Source: Marmoricola sp. (GTDB lineage Bacteria; Actinomycetota; Actinomycetes; Propionibacteriales; Nocardioidaceae). From it: DNA of 37,802 nucleotides. Location of the stretch: positions 1 through 37,802 of the forward strand of contig NZ_JAOPXI010000035.1 in the NCBI RefSeq assembly GCF_025965215.1, given 5' to 3'. The translations under genes were made by a program, and so were the position numbers. The notes beneath the pieces are model-generated. The model was not told the origin of the DNA and searched no databases. It saw only the letters and a list, made by a program, of their open reading frames with translations. Below are positions 1-7,504 of this stretch, piece by piece (within the stretch, counting starts at the first letter, position 1; each line of letters starts with the position of its first letter).

Positions 1-1
1 G

Positions 2-247
2 CTAGCGAGGTGGGCCAGGAGGCAGCTTGGTGGTGCGCAACCAGTGCACGTAAAACAGCATCAACACGATCTCGAGACCAACGAAATCCCTGCCGAGGTC
101 ACGCGTGATAGCCGTGTCGGGATGGAAGACGTTGAGCATGCTGAACGCCATGCCAGCGACCGCGATCAATACAATCGGCACAAGCGCAAGCTTTTGCATC
201 CGGGTACGCGCCGGTACTTGCTCCCGCCAATCAAGCCGACGACTCAT
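2..247 (-). CDS. Small two-TM membrane protein, unknown
   Basis: An 81-residue protein with its TAG stop just inside the window edge. A basic N-terminus (several Arg/Lys in residues 3-19) precedes a hydrophobic segment at about 20-40 and a second at about 55-70. It ends in a Pro/Gly-rich tail. The pattern predicts a bitopic hairpin in the cytoplasmic membrane with a short outside loop. I recognise no family. The ATG at 247 has no Shine-Dalgarno sequence in front, so it may be leaderless or start elsewhere. Its neighbours are other small membrane proteins of unknown role, and nothing in the context fixes a function. Confidence 0.6.
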   Translation of the reverse strand: MSRRLDWREQVPARTRMQKLALVPIVLIAVAGMAFSMLNVFHPDTAITRDLGRDFVGLEIVLMLFYVHWLRTTKLPPGPPR

Positions 248-347
248 GTCAGGAGACTAGGTCACACGCAGCGTCGCCACCCGCCACTTGCCTCGTGCGG
301 GCATCTGAGGTTCTCAGAACGGTCCGCTTGCGGACGATGGCGTGACG

Positions 348-872
348 CTACGGGAGGTGGCTGGCCCGCCGGCGCCGTTTCGGCCGTGCGATCTTGACCC
401 AACCGAGTGACCGTTGATCGATAGTTGAGACGACGCCGCTCTGGTTGTGACGCTGAGCAAGAAAGAGGTGGTCACCTCCGAAACGCGCCCACCGCTGTCT
501 GATCGCGACGAGTACGACTTGCCGGTCCTGGCCGTCTCCGGAGACCTCGATGTAGGGCCCTAGGAGGGCCTCGCGTCCCATCCGGGTGCTCATTTCTCGC
601 CATGGCAACGACCGCAGTACGAGGTACATCCGCGCAGCAATGACGATTCCGCCGAAGCCCAACAGCAAGCAGAAGCCTGCAGCGACGATGATGACGATCG
701 GAACGAAGTCGGGAACCCCGCGCCGGGTGTTGCCCTCCGATGTGAGGAACAGCGGGACCAGCGAAATCAGGGCCGCAGCCGCTGGCAGGAGGGCGACGGC
801 TCTCGAGGTGTAGCAAATGAGAGCTCGACGGGTTCGCGGGTCGCAGAACGCGACATCCGCCCGATCTGCCAT
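348..872 (-). CDS. Hypothetical two-TM membrane protein
   Basis: A 174-residue protein with hydrophobic segments at about residues 24-44 and 54-84. A soluble C-terminal half follows and ends in a strongly basic tail (Lys-Arg-Arg-Arg-Arg-Arg near residue 165). The soluble part contains a short beta-rich stretch (about 108-140) and may be a small cytoplasmic domain. No motif or family was recognised. The ATG at 872 opens the longest plausible frame; no strong ribosome-binding site is seen. It is transcribed in the same direction as the small membrane gene at 2-247 but separated from it by about 100 bases. Confidence 0.6.
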   Translation of the reverse strand: MADRADVAFCDPRTRRALICYTSRAVALLPAAAALISLVPLFLTSEGNTRRGVPDFVPIVIIVAAGFCLLLGFGGIVIAARMYLVLRSLPWREMSTRMGREALLGPYIEVSGDGQDRQVVLVAIRQRWARFGGDHLFLAQRHNQSGVVSTIDQRSLGWVKIARPKRRRRASHLP

Positions 873-1025
873 GAGCCGGAGAATAGCGTTGGGTTGGATG
901 GCCCCAGAGCGGCGGGCCCCTTAGGACCGTCTACCAGTCTCAGCACCGTCCACTTGTGAGCGAGCCTGGAGTTTGCCGTGTAGGAGTCCGCCAACTCACG
1001 GTAATGTCGCAGCGTGATTAGTCCC

Positions 1026-1244
1026 ATGACCCTCAAGACGCAGGTTGTCGCGGGCGTCATCGCGTTCCCGGTCTTTGCTGTAGTGGTGGCGCTCCCCTTC
1101 TACCTCGCATACCTGGCGCATCTGACTGCCGCCTGGTGGGGATCACTGATCGTGATCGTCGTTCTCCTCGTGGGGTATCGCGCATTGCTCCCGCGTATCT
1201 TCGTTGTGGTCGGACAGTACTTGCGCAGAAGCGGGCGAGCGTAA
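1026..1244 (+). CDS. Small two-TM membrane protein
   Basis: A 72-residue protein that is almost entirely hydrophobic: TM segments at about 7-30 and 38-56, then a short amphipathic, basic C-terminus (Arg-Arg-Ser-Gly-Arg). I chose the ATG at 1026. A GTG four codons upstream (1014) is in frame but has no better ribosome-binding site. No family was recognised. It lies divergent to the membrane protein at 348-872. Length and layout are typical of actinobacterial small membrane proteins of unknown role. Confidence 0.55.
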   Translation: MTLKTQVVAGVIAFPVFAVVVALPFYLAYLAHLTAAWWGSLIVIVVLLVGYRALLPRIFVVVGQYLRRSGRA

Positions 1245-1372
1245 GCGTCGCTGTCTCATGTAGGGAGAGCGCGCTAACGGTTGAAGGAAGATAGACGTCA
1301 CGTGGACAGTTCGCAGTCGCAACGACGTCACGACGCTCCCGATGCGAACGCCCGAGAACTTAGACTCCGAAC

Positions 1373-1708
1373 GTGAAGACGGTCCGAAGCGAGTTGATTG
1401 GAACCAACGAGTTGTCGGTGTCCAAGTGGGCCGACAAGTGGAGCGACAGTGTCTCGGCGGTCTGGGCCGCTGTCGGCATGGGTGTCGAGGCCGTCTCAAA
1501 TGGGGGGCTGGGTTGGGGCCCAGATGTTGCTCAACCCCGCTGGTTGGTTCAAGTCCGCGATCTTCGGACAGAGGACATCCGAACCGTGTCTACGACGTTC
1601 ACCCGACACGGTGCGCGACGGGCTGCCCGACGTACCCGCAAGATCCTTAACTCGGGGGACGAAGCGGCTATCGCGGCGCTACCGGACTACATATACGCAA
1701 ACGGATGA
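1373..1708 (+). pseudogene. Possible degraded gene with several frame changes
   Basis: A 111-codon frame from a GTG at 1373 reads convincingly at first (a Trp-Ala-Asp-Lys-Trp-rich start, GC-rich third positions) to about 1510. Over about 1505-1580 another forward frame has the better codon pattern and reads like protein (LLNPAGWFKSAIFGQ). Near 1640-1700 the first frame again looks coding (KILNSGDEAAIAALPDY). This alternation suggests an eroded gene with two or more indels rather than one intact hypothetical gene. I recognise no family. It could also be a real short gene with a chance open frame across it, so the call is weak. Confidence 0.35.
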
Positions 1709-1836
1709 CGACTCTGCGAGTGGGCCAACTGCGGCAACCTCGGAGGTCTTGTCACAGCTAGATTCCCTATTGGCACCTCAGTACCCGTTCAGAAGCATCC
1801 CGTTTTTGAATCGGAGAATTGCGAAGACGTCCCGGG

Positions 1837-2082
1837 CTAGCGACCGATCGTGTCTTCGGCCAGTTGAGTCTTCGGCTTACGCCCGACCGCGCGTCGCCTG
1901 ATGCGTTCCGCATATTGCTGCAGACCGACAGCACATGCGACCAGGCCCCCTCCCAACGCCTTGAGTTCGGCGGGGGCGATCAGCAGCCAAAGGATCGCGC
2001 CAAGTAGCAAGACGACTCCGGTTAGCCAGACCGCGAGCGCGGTGCCGTGCATCGCTCTGGGATACAAGCGCTCCGAAGACAT
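1837..2082 (-). CDS. Small two-TM membrane protein
   Basis: An 81-residue protein with two hydrophobic segments (about residues 13-34 and 38-56), joined by a tight turn, then an Arg/Lys-rich tail. The start could be ATG 2082 or the in-frame ATG at 2052, which would leave only about ten residues before the first TM segment; neither has a clear Shine-Dalgarno sequence. No family was recognised. The gene lies downstream of and parallel to the cytoplasmic protein at 2206-2697, with about 120 bases between them. Confidence 0.5.
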   Translation of the reverse strand: MSSERLYPRAMHGTALAVWLTGVVLLLGAILWLLIAPAELKALGGGLVACAVGLQQYAERIRRRAVGRKPKTQLAEDTIGR

Positions 2083-2205
2083 CTGCCGAGTCTAGAAGGT
2101 GCCCGCCCGGTCTACGGGTGTTCACTAGCGGCCCGTTCTGAGACCGTTGAGGTCTTCAAGACCGAATCAGTGCCCCGGCCGACGTGCTGCGGTGACGGTC
2201 GCTGC

Positions 2206-2697
2206 CTAGAGGGCGCTATCGATTTCTCCGAGCCGTTCTTCCGCGGCTAGGGCTTCGGGCTGATAGGGCTCCCCGGTAAGGGTGTTGAGGAATGTGTGAG
2301 CCTCGTAGTCGTGGCCCGGTGTGAGCGTGACGCCTTCACTGGAAATCTCGGAAATCGACCACACGCGATCCCCGATCTGCAGTTTTTCGCCCAACTTGCC
2401 GCGGATGACCTCGACTGCAGCGGTCGACGTATCGATCGGGACAGCCTTCTCGGGAAGACGAAGGTCATCCCTCCTGCGATTTCCTCGCTCCACATCCTGG
2501 GCGTTAGCCGCGATCAGGCCCCCGACCATCACGTCGGGCTCCGCGTCCGGGTTGTGGAGTTCAAAGTCTGCAGTGCCTTCAGCCGCATTCAACGCGATCA
2601 AAGCCAAGGTCAGATGGTGGGTTAGCGAGAGCGTGTGGTGAAGCGTTTTCACGTCACCGACCTTGAAGTCCAAAGCTTCGTCGTTGTCGTGGGCCAT
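2206..2697 (-). CDS. Hypothetical cytoplasmic protein
   Basis: A 163-residue acidic protein with no signal peptide or membrane segment. The start is set at the ATG at 2697 because a GGAGG lies five bases before it. A TTG 13 codons upstream (2736) is in frame but poorly supported. The N-terminal third is helical and contains a run of His/Thr/Leu residues (HHTLSLTHHLTLALIALNA). The C-terminal part is beta-rich with Gly turns (about 95-150). I do not recognise the family and infer no function. It is followed on the same strand by a small membrane protein gene at 1837-2082. Confidence 0.6.
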   Translation of the reverse strand: MAHDNDEALDFKVGDVKTLHHTLSLTHHLTLALIALNAAEGTADFELHNPDAEPDVMVGGLIAANAQDVERGNRRRDDLRLPEKAVPIDTSTAAVEVIRGKLGEKLQIGDRVWSISEISSEGVTLTPGHDYEAHTFLNTLTGEPYQPEALAAEERLGEIDSAL

Positions 2698-2867
2698 CCA
2701 TGCCTCCAGGAAATCCGATACCGAGGTCGTGCCCAATGGTGTCGTCGTGACAGTAGGGCATTCTCAGCTCCGCGAGGCATGTCTGACACTGACAGCCCAA
2801 CCAGGGGTTACCGGCCCCGAGGCACGGATCGTGCAGGACGCTGATAACAAAACCGATTGGTGCGACG

Positions 2868-3404
2868 ATGGCGCACATGTCTCACAACACGTCAGGAGTC
2901 GTGGTCGGATACATCGTCACGTTGATGGCGGGGCTTAGTTTCACCCTCGGACTCATCGACCACAGCCACCGCCAGATCATGTTCGGTGGTGGCCTGTTGG
3001 CTGTCACGGCTTTCTCGACGGGCTACCTGATGTACCGGCGTCGCCATCCGGCGATCGACCAGCTGCTTGCGAACGATCCAGACTCGTCGTACTGGCGGCG
3101 GGCGAGGGCACAGGCTTATCTCATGGTGGGCGTTGGGGTTGTGCTATGCGTCGCCATCATCGGACTCGCCTTGCTCCGTACGTTCAAGAACCACCAGCCG
3201 GTTGAGCTGATATTGATGCCGGTCGCACTGTGGTGCTTAGGTCGCTTCGTATCCGGCCTCCGGAAGATGCGTGCAACAACCAACGCAGACATCAAGCGAA
3301 AGATGGTCGAAACGCGCGGGTCCGGCACCGTCGTCGCCCCTAGTGGCCCGGCCAGTACTTGGTCGACGTGGTCTGAGACAAGCGAGGCACCGCTCGAGGA
3401 GTGA
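2868..3404 (+). CDS. Hypothetical four-TM membrane protein
   Basis: A 178-residue protein with four predicted membrane segments: about 11-30, 36-55, 83-103 and 113-130. The loop at 57-80 carries charged residues, and the polar C-terminal tail (about 135-178) is rich in Ser/Thr/Glu. Two in-frame ATGs (2868, 2877) are possible starts, neither with a strong ribosome-binding site. I recognise no family. It faces a different small membrane protein gene (3653-3967) across a 250-base intergenic region that ends in a strong hairpin which may terminate both. Confidence 0.65.
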   Translation: MAHMSHNTSGVVVGYIVTLMAGLSFTLGLIDHSHRQIMFGGGLLAVTAFSTGYLMYRRRHPAIDQLLANDPDSSYWRRARAQAYLMVGVGVVLCVAIIGLALLRTFKNHQPVELILMPVALWCLGRFVSGLRKMRATTNADIKRKMVETRGSGTVVAPSGPASTWSTWSETSEAPLEE

Positions 3405-3604
3405 ACCTCAGGGGTTGGTGACCAAGCTGCGAATCAGGCCTGGGATCTCACAACCCTCCGGTTCAGAACGGGACAGTACGGAGCAGCCGCAACTATTCGA
3501 CCAGGTGCTCAAATCGGCAGACGGGCCGATTCGCGCCAGGTGTCGCCCGGGGCGCGGCGTTGGGCGAACCAGATCCAAGCCCGCCTGTGAGAGGGATAGT
3601 AGAC

Positions 3605-3647
3605 AGCAAGGTCCCGCCCCGCATTGTTCGCGGAGCGGGACCTTGCT
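3605..3647. terminator. Strong bidirectional hairpin terminator
   Basis: Perfect 13-bp arms (3605-3617 and 3635-3647, AGCAAGGTCCCGC and its complement) enclose a 17-base loop. It sits five bases past the stop of the minus-strand gene at 3653 and downstream of the plus-strand gene ending at 3404, so it can serve both. Another hairpin, with 7-bp arms at 3512-3518 and 3525-3531, lies about 75 bases before it. I see no gene in 3405-3652. Confidence 0.75.
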
Positions 3648-3652
3648 TTGGA

Positions 3653-3967
3653 TCAGTGGTTGGGGTGGTTGTGCTCGACGTCGTCGTAGAAGTCGCGACT
3701 GCCGGCCTTGGCCAGTCCGCGGCTGATCATGTAGCCGATTGTCAGGAAGGTGACCAGACGCCATGCTTCGAACGCTGTGAACGGGTCAGGGTGGCCGGCG
3801 TGGGTGGCTGTGGCGTCCTGGCCGCCAACCACCGAGGAGGCGATCAGGACAGCGACGACTGCTACAACGTAGGCAATCAGCTCGGTGGTCTTGACCGATG
3901 CCTTGGTCTCGGTGCTGACCCGGCGTGAACTGTCGTGGGAGCGTGGGGTGGTGGTCGTGTTAGTCAT
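3653..3967 (-). CDS. Small two-TM actinobacterial stress-region protein
   Basis: A 104-residue protein with a Thr-rich soluble N-terminus, a TM segment at about 28-48 (after the KTTELIAYV stretch), an exposed Gly/His/Asp-rich loop at 49-66, and a second TM at about 68-84. It ends in a conserved-looking ISRGLAKAGSRDFYDD tail. From memory this arrangement matches a widespread uncharacterised actinobacterial family; no function is known to me. The ATG at 3967 lies only ten bases past a SigB/SigF-like -10 box, so the mRNA may be leaderless. It diverges from the CsbD-type gene at 4118, which supports a stress-linked role by inference. Confidence 0.75.
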   Translation of the reverse strand: MTNTTTTPRSHDSSRRVSTETKASVKTTELIAYVVAVVAVLIASSVVGGQDATATHAGHPDPFTAFEAWRLVTFLTIGYMISRGLAKAGSRDFYDDVEHNHPNH

Positions 3968-3976
3968 GACGTTGCT

Positions 3977-4001
3977 CTACCCGAAGACCTGACTATCAAC
4001 C
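3977..4001 (-). promoter_or_regulatory. SigB/SigF-like promoter candidate
   Basis: Reading the minus strand, GGTTG (4001-3997) is followed after 14 bases by GGGTAG (3982-3977). This resembles the GTTT-N14-17-GGGTAT pattern known for actinobacterial SigB/SigF promoters, though the -35 is imperfect. The expected start of transcription falls about three bases before the ATG at 3967, which implies a leaderless transcript. Confidence 0.45.
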
Positions 4002-4117
4002 GCACCAGGTCACGCCCGGTAGTCCGGCTCGTCTGACCGCCGCCCCAGATTGCCGCGTGCGGCCAATGTCACAAGGCCTCGATGAGTCGATGTGCCAGGA
4101 ACGGGCACAGGGATGAC

Positions 4118-4648
4118 ATGAGCAACGACAAAGCAGCTGAAGCCCGTGAGGGATTCTTGGACAGTGTCGCTGGCAAGGCGAAGGAGTTCGTCGGTGCCGT
4201 GAGCGGCAAGGACGATCTGGTGGAGGAAGGACAGCTCCAGCAGGCAGAGGCAGCGAGGCGGAAGGACGCTCTCGCTGATGAGGCTGTCGCCGAGGCGAAG
4301 CGGGAGCACGCCACCGACAAGGTCAGGGAGAGCACGCATGAGGCGTCGGTTCAGACCGGTGCCGCGAACGCCCAAGCTGCTCGCGCCGAGTCCGAGATCG
4401 AGCAGCAGCGCGAGCAGGAGCGAGCGGCGGCCGAGCGCGACGCAGCACGTCTGGAGGCGGCGGGTCAGGAGTCCGCGGAGGAGCGCGCCGACAACCTTGC
4501 TGCGACTCGCCTGCGTGAGGCCGAAGCGCTGGCTGCCGACGCAAGCCGCACCGAGGAGAACGCGGCAGGGGAGAAGAGCAGGCTTGAGCGGCAGGCCGCT
4601 GCTGATGACCACAAAGCGGCGCAGTTGCGCGCGCAGACCGAGAAATGA
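4118..4648 (+). CDS. CsbD-like stress protein with long coiled coil
   Basis: A 176-residue, highly charged protein. Residues about 10-45 resemble the CsbD/UPF0337 stress module (GKAKEFVGAVSGKDDLVEEG followed by a Gln/Ala-rich helix). The rest (about 45-176) is an Ala/Glu/Arg-rich, heptad-like helix lacking Pro. It has no signal peptide or TM. CsbD-like proteins are induced by general stress in several bacteria, and long mycobacterial relatives are named microaggregate-binding proteins. The ATG at 4118 was chosen over a start 12 codons earlier because that leader is shadow-like. The stop overlaps an ATG (4645) of the next gene, so the two are one operon. Biochemical function is unknown. Confidence 0.75.
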   Translation: MSNDKAAEAREGFLDSVAGKAKEFVGAVSGKDDLVEEGQLQQAEAARRKDALADEAVAEAKREHATDKVRESTHEASVQTGAANAQAARAESEIEQQREQERAAAERDAARLEAAGQESAEERADNLAATRLREAEALAADASRTEENAAGEKSRLERQAAADDHKAAQLRAQTEK

Positions 4649-4656
4649 GGATCACC

Positions 4657-5304
4657 ATGATCAGCACAATCTTTGCCTTGCCCTACCAGCTCGCCCGGCT
4701 TCCCCTTGCGTTTGTCGACGAGAGACTGTCCGACAAGATGTCGGAGACCTCGATCCCGCGAGTGGCCCTGGACCGGGCATTGGGCACTGCCGACCAGTTC
4801 GCCGGAACTCTCCTCCGCAACCAGGACATCGCCGGTCGTGGCACCGAGCGCTTGCACCGGAGCCGCAAGCTCGTCACCGCGGCGAAGCTCGAGGCCAAGG
4901 CTGACGTCACGCGACAAGAGGCCCGCGAGGTCGCAACGGTCGGATGGCAAGACGCTGTTCGCAAGCGCGACGCAGCCGAAGAACGTGTCGTCACCGGGCT
5001 GCGGGAGGCCGACGCCGAGGAGGTCCAGGGCAAGCAGCAGGCCACGGCCACGGCCCGCAAGGCAGCGGCCGCGAAGAAGGCAGCGGCCGACAAGCGCGCC
5101 CAGAGCCGTGCAAACGCTGTCGACGAGCGGAAAAAGACCGTCGCGACTGCCGCCGCCGCCAAGAAGAGGGCTGCCCAGCGAGAAGCCAAGAACGAACTCG
5201 ACGCGGTTCGCGAAAAGAAGCAGACCGCCGCACAAAAGCGTGCCGACGCGGAGCGTCTCGGCGCGCTGACCGAGGCCAAGAAGACTCAGCGCAAGCAGCA
5301 GTAG
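4657..5304 (+). CDS. Ala/Lys/Arg-rich partner of CsbD-like protein
   Basis: A 215-residue protein. The N-terminal 60 residues form a distinct part (YQLARLPLAFVDERL, then RALGTADQFAGTLL). From about 65 on it is one long Ala/Arg/Lys/Glu helix, very basic toward the end (repeated AAKKAA and KRA units). I recall similar mycobacterial proteins carrying the misleading label 'IF2 family translation initiation factor', usually beside a CsbD-like gene; no GTPase motif is present here, so that name is not supported. The ATG at 4657 has GAGG six bases before it; the overlapping ATG at 4645 is possible. The last gene of a two-gene unit, it ends before a strong terminator. Binding to nucleic acid or envelope polymer is only a guess. 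Confidence 0.7.
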   Translation: MISTIFALPYQLARLPLAFVDERLSDKMSETSIPRVALDRALGTADQFAGTLLRNQDIAGRGTERLHRSRKLVTAAKLEAKADVTRQEAREVATVGWQDAVRKRDAAEERVVTGLREADAEEVQGKQQATATARKAAAAKKAAADKRAQSRANAVDERKKTVATAAAAKKRAAQREAKNELDAVREKKQTAAQKRADAERLGALTEAKKTQRKQQ

Positions 5305-5630
5305 GCACTCACCTGCAAGGGCCGCCCGCGCGGATCGCGCGGGCGGCCGACGCATGCCCCGAGCCGCGCATCTGAGTTCGGACGGCGGATCGCCAGCGTG
5401 GCCCCGACCCGACAAAGCCCTGGTGGCTGTCGAGGCTGACCGCCAGTGCGGGCAAAACGCATCCGGGCGACTCCTGTCCGTTCGGTCAGTCGGTCCCTTG
5501 TGCCCGCATCAGCACGCTCCAGCCGGGTGTTCCCAAACGGAGGGTCGTAACGCAGAACCGGCCGTTTGCGAGTCGTGTCCCAGGTGTTCATCGTGCTCGA
5601 CCCGGTGCGACACACACCCCTTGAGCAAGG
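5305..5630. other. Gene-free stretch
   Basis: Apart from the terminator at 5320-5348, I see no frame here with coding character on either strand. Short open frames exist but have no ribosome-binding site and poor codon pattern. It separates two convergent units (4118-5304 and 5631-6638). Confidence 0.5.
5320..5348 (+). terminator. GC-rich hairpin terminator
   Basis: Perfect 13-bp arms (GGCCGCCCGCGCG, 5320-5332, and its complement, 5336-5348) enclose a three-base loop. It starts 16 bases past the stop of the Ala/Lys-rich gene. There is no T-run, as is common in high-GC actinobacteria. Confidence 0.75.
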
Positions 5631-6638
5631 TCAGTGCTTCGATGATCCGAGGCGACGGTGGTTGGCCGGCCAGTAGCAAAGTGCCAGGAGAACGAGGGGC
5701 AGTCCGCTGTTGGGGTCGGTGCCTCGTCCGGTGGCGATCGCGCCGAAGTCCTGGAAGATCACCCAGATCGCCAATGACACGATCACGGCGAGAACGACGC
5801 CCGCGCGGGCCATAGCCGGGACGAGCACGCTGAAAGCGATCAGCGCGAAGCAAGTGGCTAGGAAGATCGAGACGCCGAGGCCGCGTCCGTCGAGCAGGCC
5901 AGCCGCCCAGGTGTTGATGTGCCCGATCCACGCGGGCTCGCCGTCCGCCACCCCGGCTACTGTGTCGTGCAACGCCCCAGGGGCCCGATTGACCGACTGC
6001 AAGGCTTCGACCGCGAATCCGACCCACAGCACAATCCACACGATGGCTGCGCCGGGGGCTCGCAGCGGGCTGCGGGTGGCGATGCTTCCGGTCACCGGCC
6101 CGTGAGAAGGTTGTCCGGTGCCTGGCCACAGCAGTATGGCGGCAATCGCGTAGAGGAGCACTGCGCCGGGGAAGCCGGCCACCGGGGATACCGGGCCAGT
6201 CAGGACCCCACCGAGGCCTTCGCCGAGCCACCACACCAACAGCGCCCAGGCGATCGAGCCAGCAAGGGCGAGTTTGACGGTGCGAGGCCAGAAGAGTCCG
6301 AGGGCGATCAGGAGCTGCACTACCGCGAAGGTCGCGTTCATCAGCACGACGTGGTGGGCCATGAGGCTCGAGGTCCAGATCACCGAGTCGTGGACCCAGC
6401 CTGGATTCCCGCTGGCGGTGGTGCCGATGACCTCTTGCGGGAATGCCTTGGTGAACATGTAGGGCTGGAACTGCAGTGCAGCATCCAACAGCCAGATCAT
6501 GGCCAGCGCCGAGGTCAGGGTGCGGCGCCATCCGCGCGCTGCGGTCAACGGCAGGGCGCGGGTCCGATCGGAGAACCTTTGGCCGGACGCGCGGGAGAAC
6601 GTGGAACTCATCGGTACTGATGGGGTATGTGTTGTCAT
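5631..6638 (-). CDS. Eight-TM integral membrane protein, possibly DoxX-like
   Basis: A 335-residue protein with about eight hydrophobic segments spread along its length, after a soluble, Arg-rich N-terminus of about 30 residues. Notable stretches are QFQPYMFTKAFPQEVIG between TM1 and TM2, WWLGEGLGGVLTG after TM3, and IFQDFGAIATGRGTDPNSG before the last TM. I recall similar uncharacterised actinobacterial proteins, loosely DoxX-like; no catalytic motif is evident. The ATG at 6638 is preceded by GGAGG at the right distance, which fixes this start although the frame stays open far upstream. It is apparently monocistronic. Confidence 0.7.
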   Translation of the reverse strand: MTTHTPSVPMSSTFSRASGQRFSDRTRALPLTAARGWRRTLTSALAMIWLLDAALQFQPYMFTKAFPQEVIGTTASGNPGWVHDSVIWTSSLMAHHVVLMNATFAVVQLLIALGLFWPRTVKLALAGSIAWALLVWWLGEGLGGVLTGPVSPVAGFPGAVLLYAIAAILLWPGTGQPSHGPVTGSIATRSPLRAPGAAIVWIVLWVGFAVEALQSVNRAPGALHDTVAGVADGEPAWIGHINTWAAGLLDGRGLGVSIFLATCFALIAFSVLVPAMARAGVVLAVIVSLAIWVIFQDFGAIATGRGTDPNSGLPLVLLALCYWPANHRRLGSSKH

Positions 6639-7092
6639 GAGGGCCTCCGGGGAGCCAGGCGGTGAGTGGGGCGAGCCAGTAGGTATTCGGCACCGGGGCG
6701 ACATTGGATGGGAAGCTGGAGGGCAGGGCACCAGGTGTATCGGGGCGTCAGTGGTCACCCCATCACAAACGCCCGTTTGTCGACGTGTTGAGCCGGCATC
6801 TGAAGCGCCCAGGCATCTGCATTGAACGCGAGGGCCTTCAGAGCTCCTCCGCCGCCGTCTGCACAGCCCCAGGGCTTCCGTAGCAAGGGTCCGGTCGGGC
6901 TCAGCCGTAGTCGGCTTCCGCGACCTCCGCGTGAACCAACTGGCGTTCGACGCTCGATGAGCACACCAACCAGATCCGGACGTTGGTGGACCTTCCTGAT
7001 AGCGGCAGGTCCGTCGGTTAGTACCGACCCTCAGACAGACCGGCGCCCCCGCCGCGAACCGGCAGGGGCGCTGGTAGTTGAGCCTGGTGGGC
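6639..7092. other. Gene-free stretch with terminator
   Basis: No convincing coding frame. It holds the upstream region of the membrane protein at 5631-6638 (ribosome-binding site next to 6638) and, at its right end, a hairpin that may terminate the small membrane gene at 7093. No recognisable promoter was found. Confidence 0.45.
7043..7071 (-). terminator. Hairpin terminator candidate
   Basis: Arms GCGCCCC (7043-7049) and GGGGCGC (7065-7071) extend inward by a further three pairs after one mismatch, with a seven-base loop. It lies about 20 bases past the stop of the minus-strand gene at 7093. Confidence 0.55.
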
Positions 7093-7251
7093 TTATACCC
7101 GGGAGCGTCCGTTGAAGATCGAGACACCACCGGGTCCAACCAGGCACCCCACGACGATGAGAAGGATGCCGAACAGCAGTGCCCCATGAAGCAACTCGAC
7201 GATGCCGAGAATCACCAGGATGACCGAAGCAATCCACAAAAGCGTGCCCAT
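7093..7251 (-). CDS. GPGG-motif small membrane protein
   Basis: A 52-residue protein with two hydrophobic helices (about 3-20 and 25-38), followed directly by Gly-Pro-Gly-Gly (39-42) and a short basic tail. I recognise this as the 'GPGG-motif small membrane protein' type of actinobacteria; the function is not known. AGGGAG lies six bases before the ATG at 7251; the adjacent ATG at 7254 is also possible. The frame stays open far upstream, but that part has no protein character and overlaps another gene. It is the last of three short same-strand genes (7728 to 7093). Confidence 0.75.
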   Translation of the reverse strand: MGTLLWIASVILVILGIVELLHGALLFGILLIVVGCLVGPGGVSIFNGRSRV

Positions 7252-7312
7252 CATGAACTCCCTTGCTTGGTCCCCATCGCTGTGCGGGGAGCGATCTGAA
7301 TTTGTTTGTGAC

Positions 7313-7504
7313 TCAGGTGAATCTGACGGCTCCGCAGTCGCATTCGAAACGGAAGAGAGCCAGCCCTGAGTCGTTGAACTCGGTGTCGCGAAGCGCCCAG
7401 ACGTGGTCATGGGTTGGTTCCAAGGGCTCCGCAACCAGTGCGAGACGCCCCGGGCTCATGAGCCCGGTTGCCTCGCCCTGGCCCGTACCTGGCATCGAGA
7501 TCAC
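7313..7504 (-). CDS. Small CxC protein, hypothetical
   Basis: A 63-residue soluble protein. The C-terminal half has an aromatic/charged strand pattern (HDHVWALRDTEFND) and a Cys-x-Cys-Gly pair (Cys55, Cys57), a layout I recall from uncharacterised actinobacterial proteins; it may be half of a metal-binding knuckle. The GTG at 7504 overlaps the TGA of the preceding gene as GTGA, arguing for translational coupling. Later in-frame ATGs cannot be excluded. No function can be assigned. Confidence 0.6.
   Translation of the reverse strand: MISMPGTGQGEATGLMSPGRLALVAEPLEPTHDHVWALRDTEFNDSGLALFRFECDCGAVRFT

Noticed and set aside
1540-1562. GGTTCAAGTCC, resembling a tRNA T-loop
   Set aside because: Flanking bases do not pair as a T-stem and no acceptor or anticodon arm can be drawn; it lies in a probable degraded coding region.
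2151-2163. GGTCTTCAAGACC dyad as an operator
   Set aside because: Six-bp arms around one base are common by chance, and no regulator or promoter near it supports the idea.
3418-3600. Possible small RNA or attachment site in the gap before the strong terminator
   Set aside because: Only a 7-bp hairpin is visible; no promoter, duplicated att-like core or integrase is nearby.
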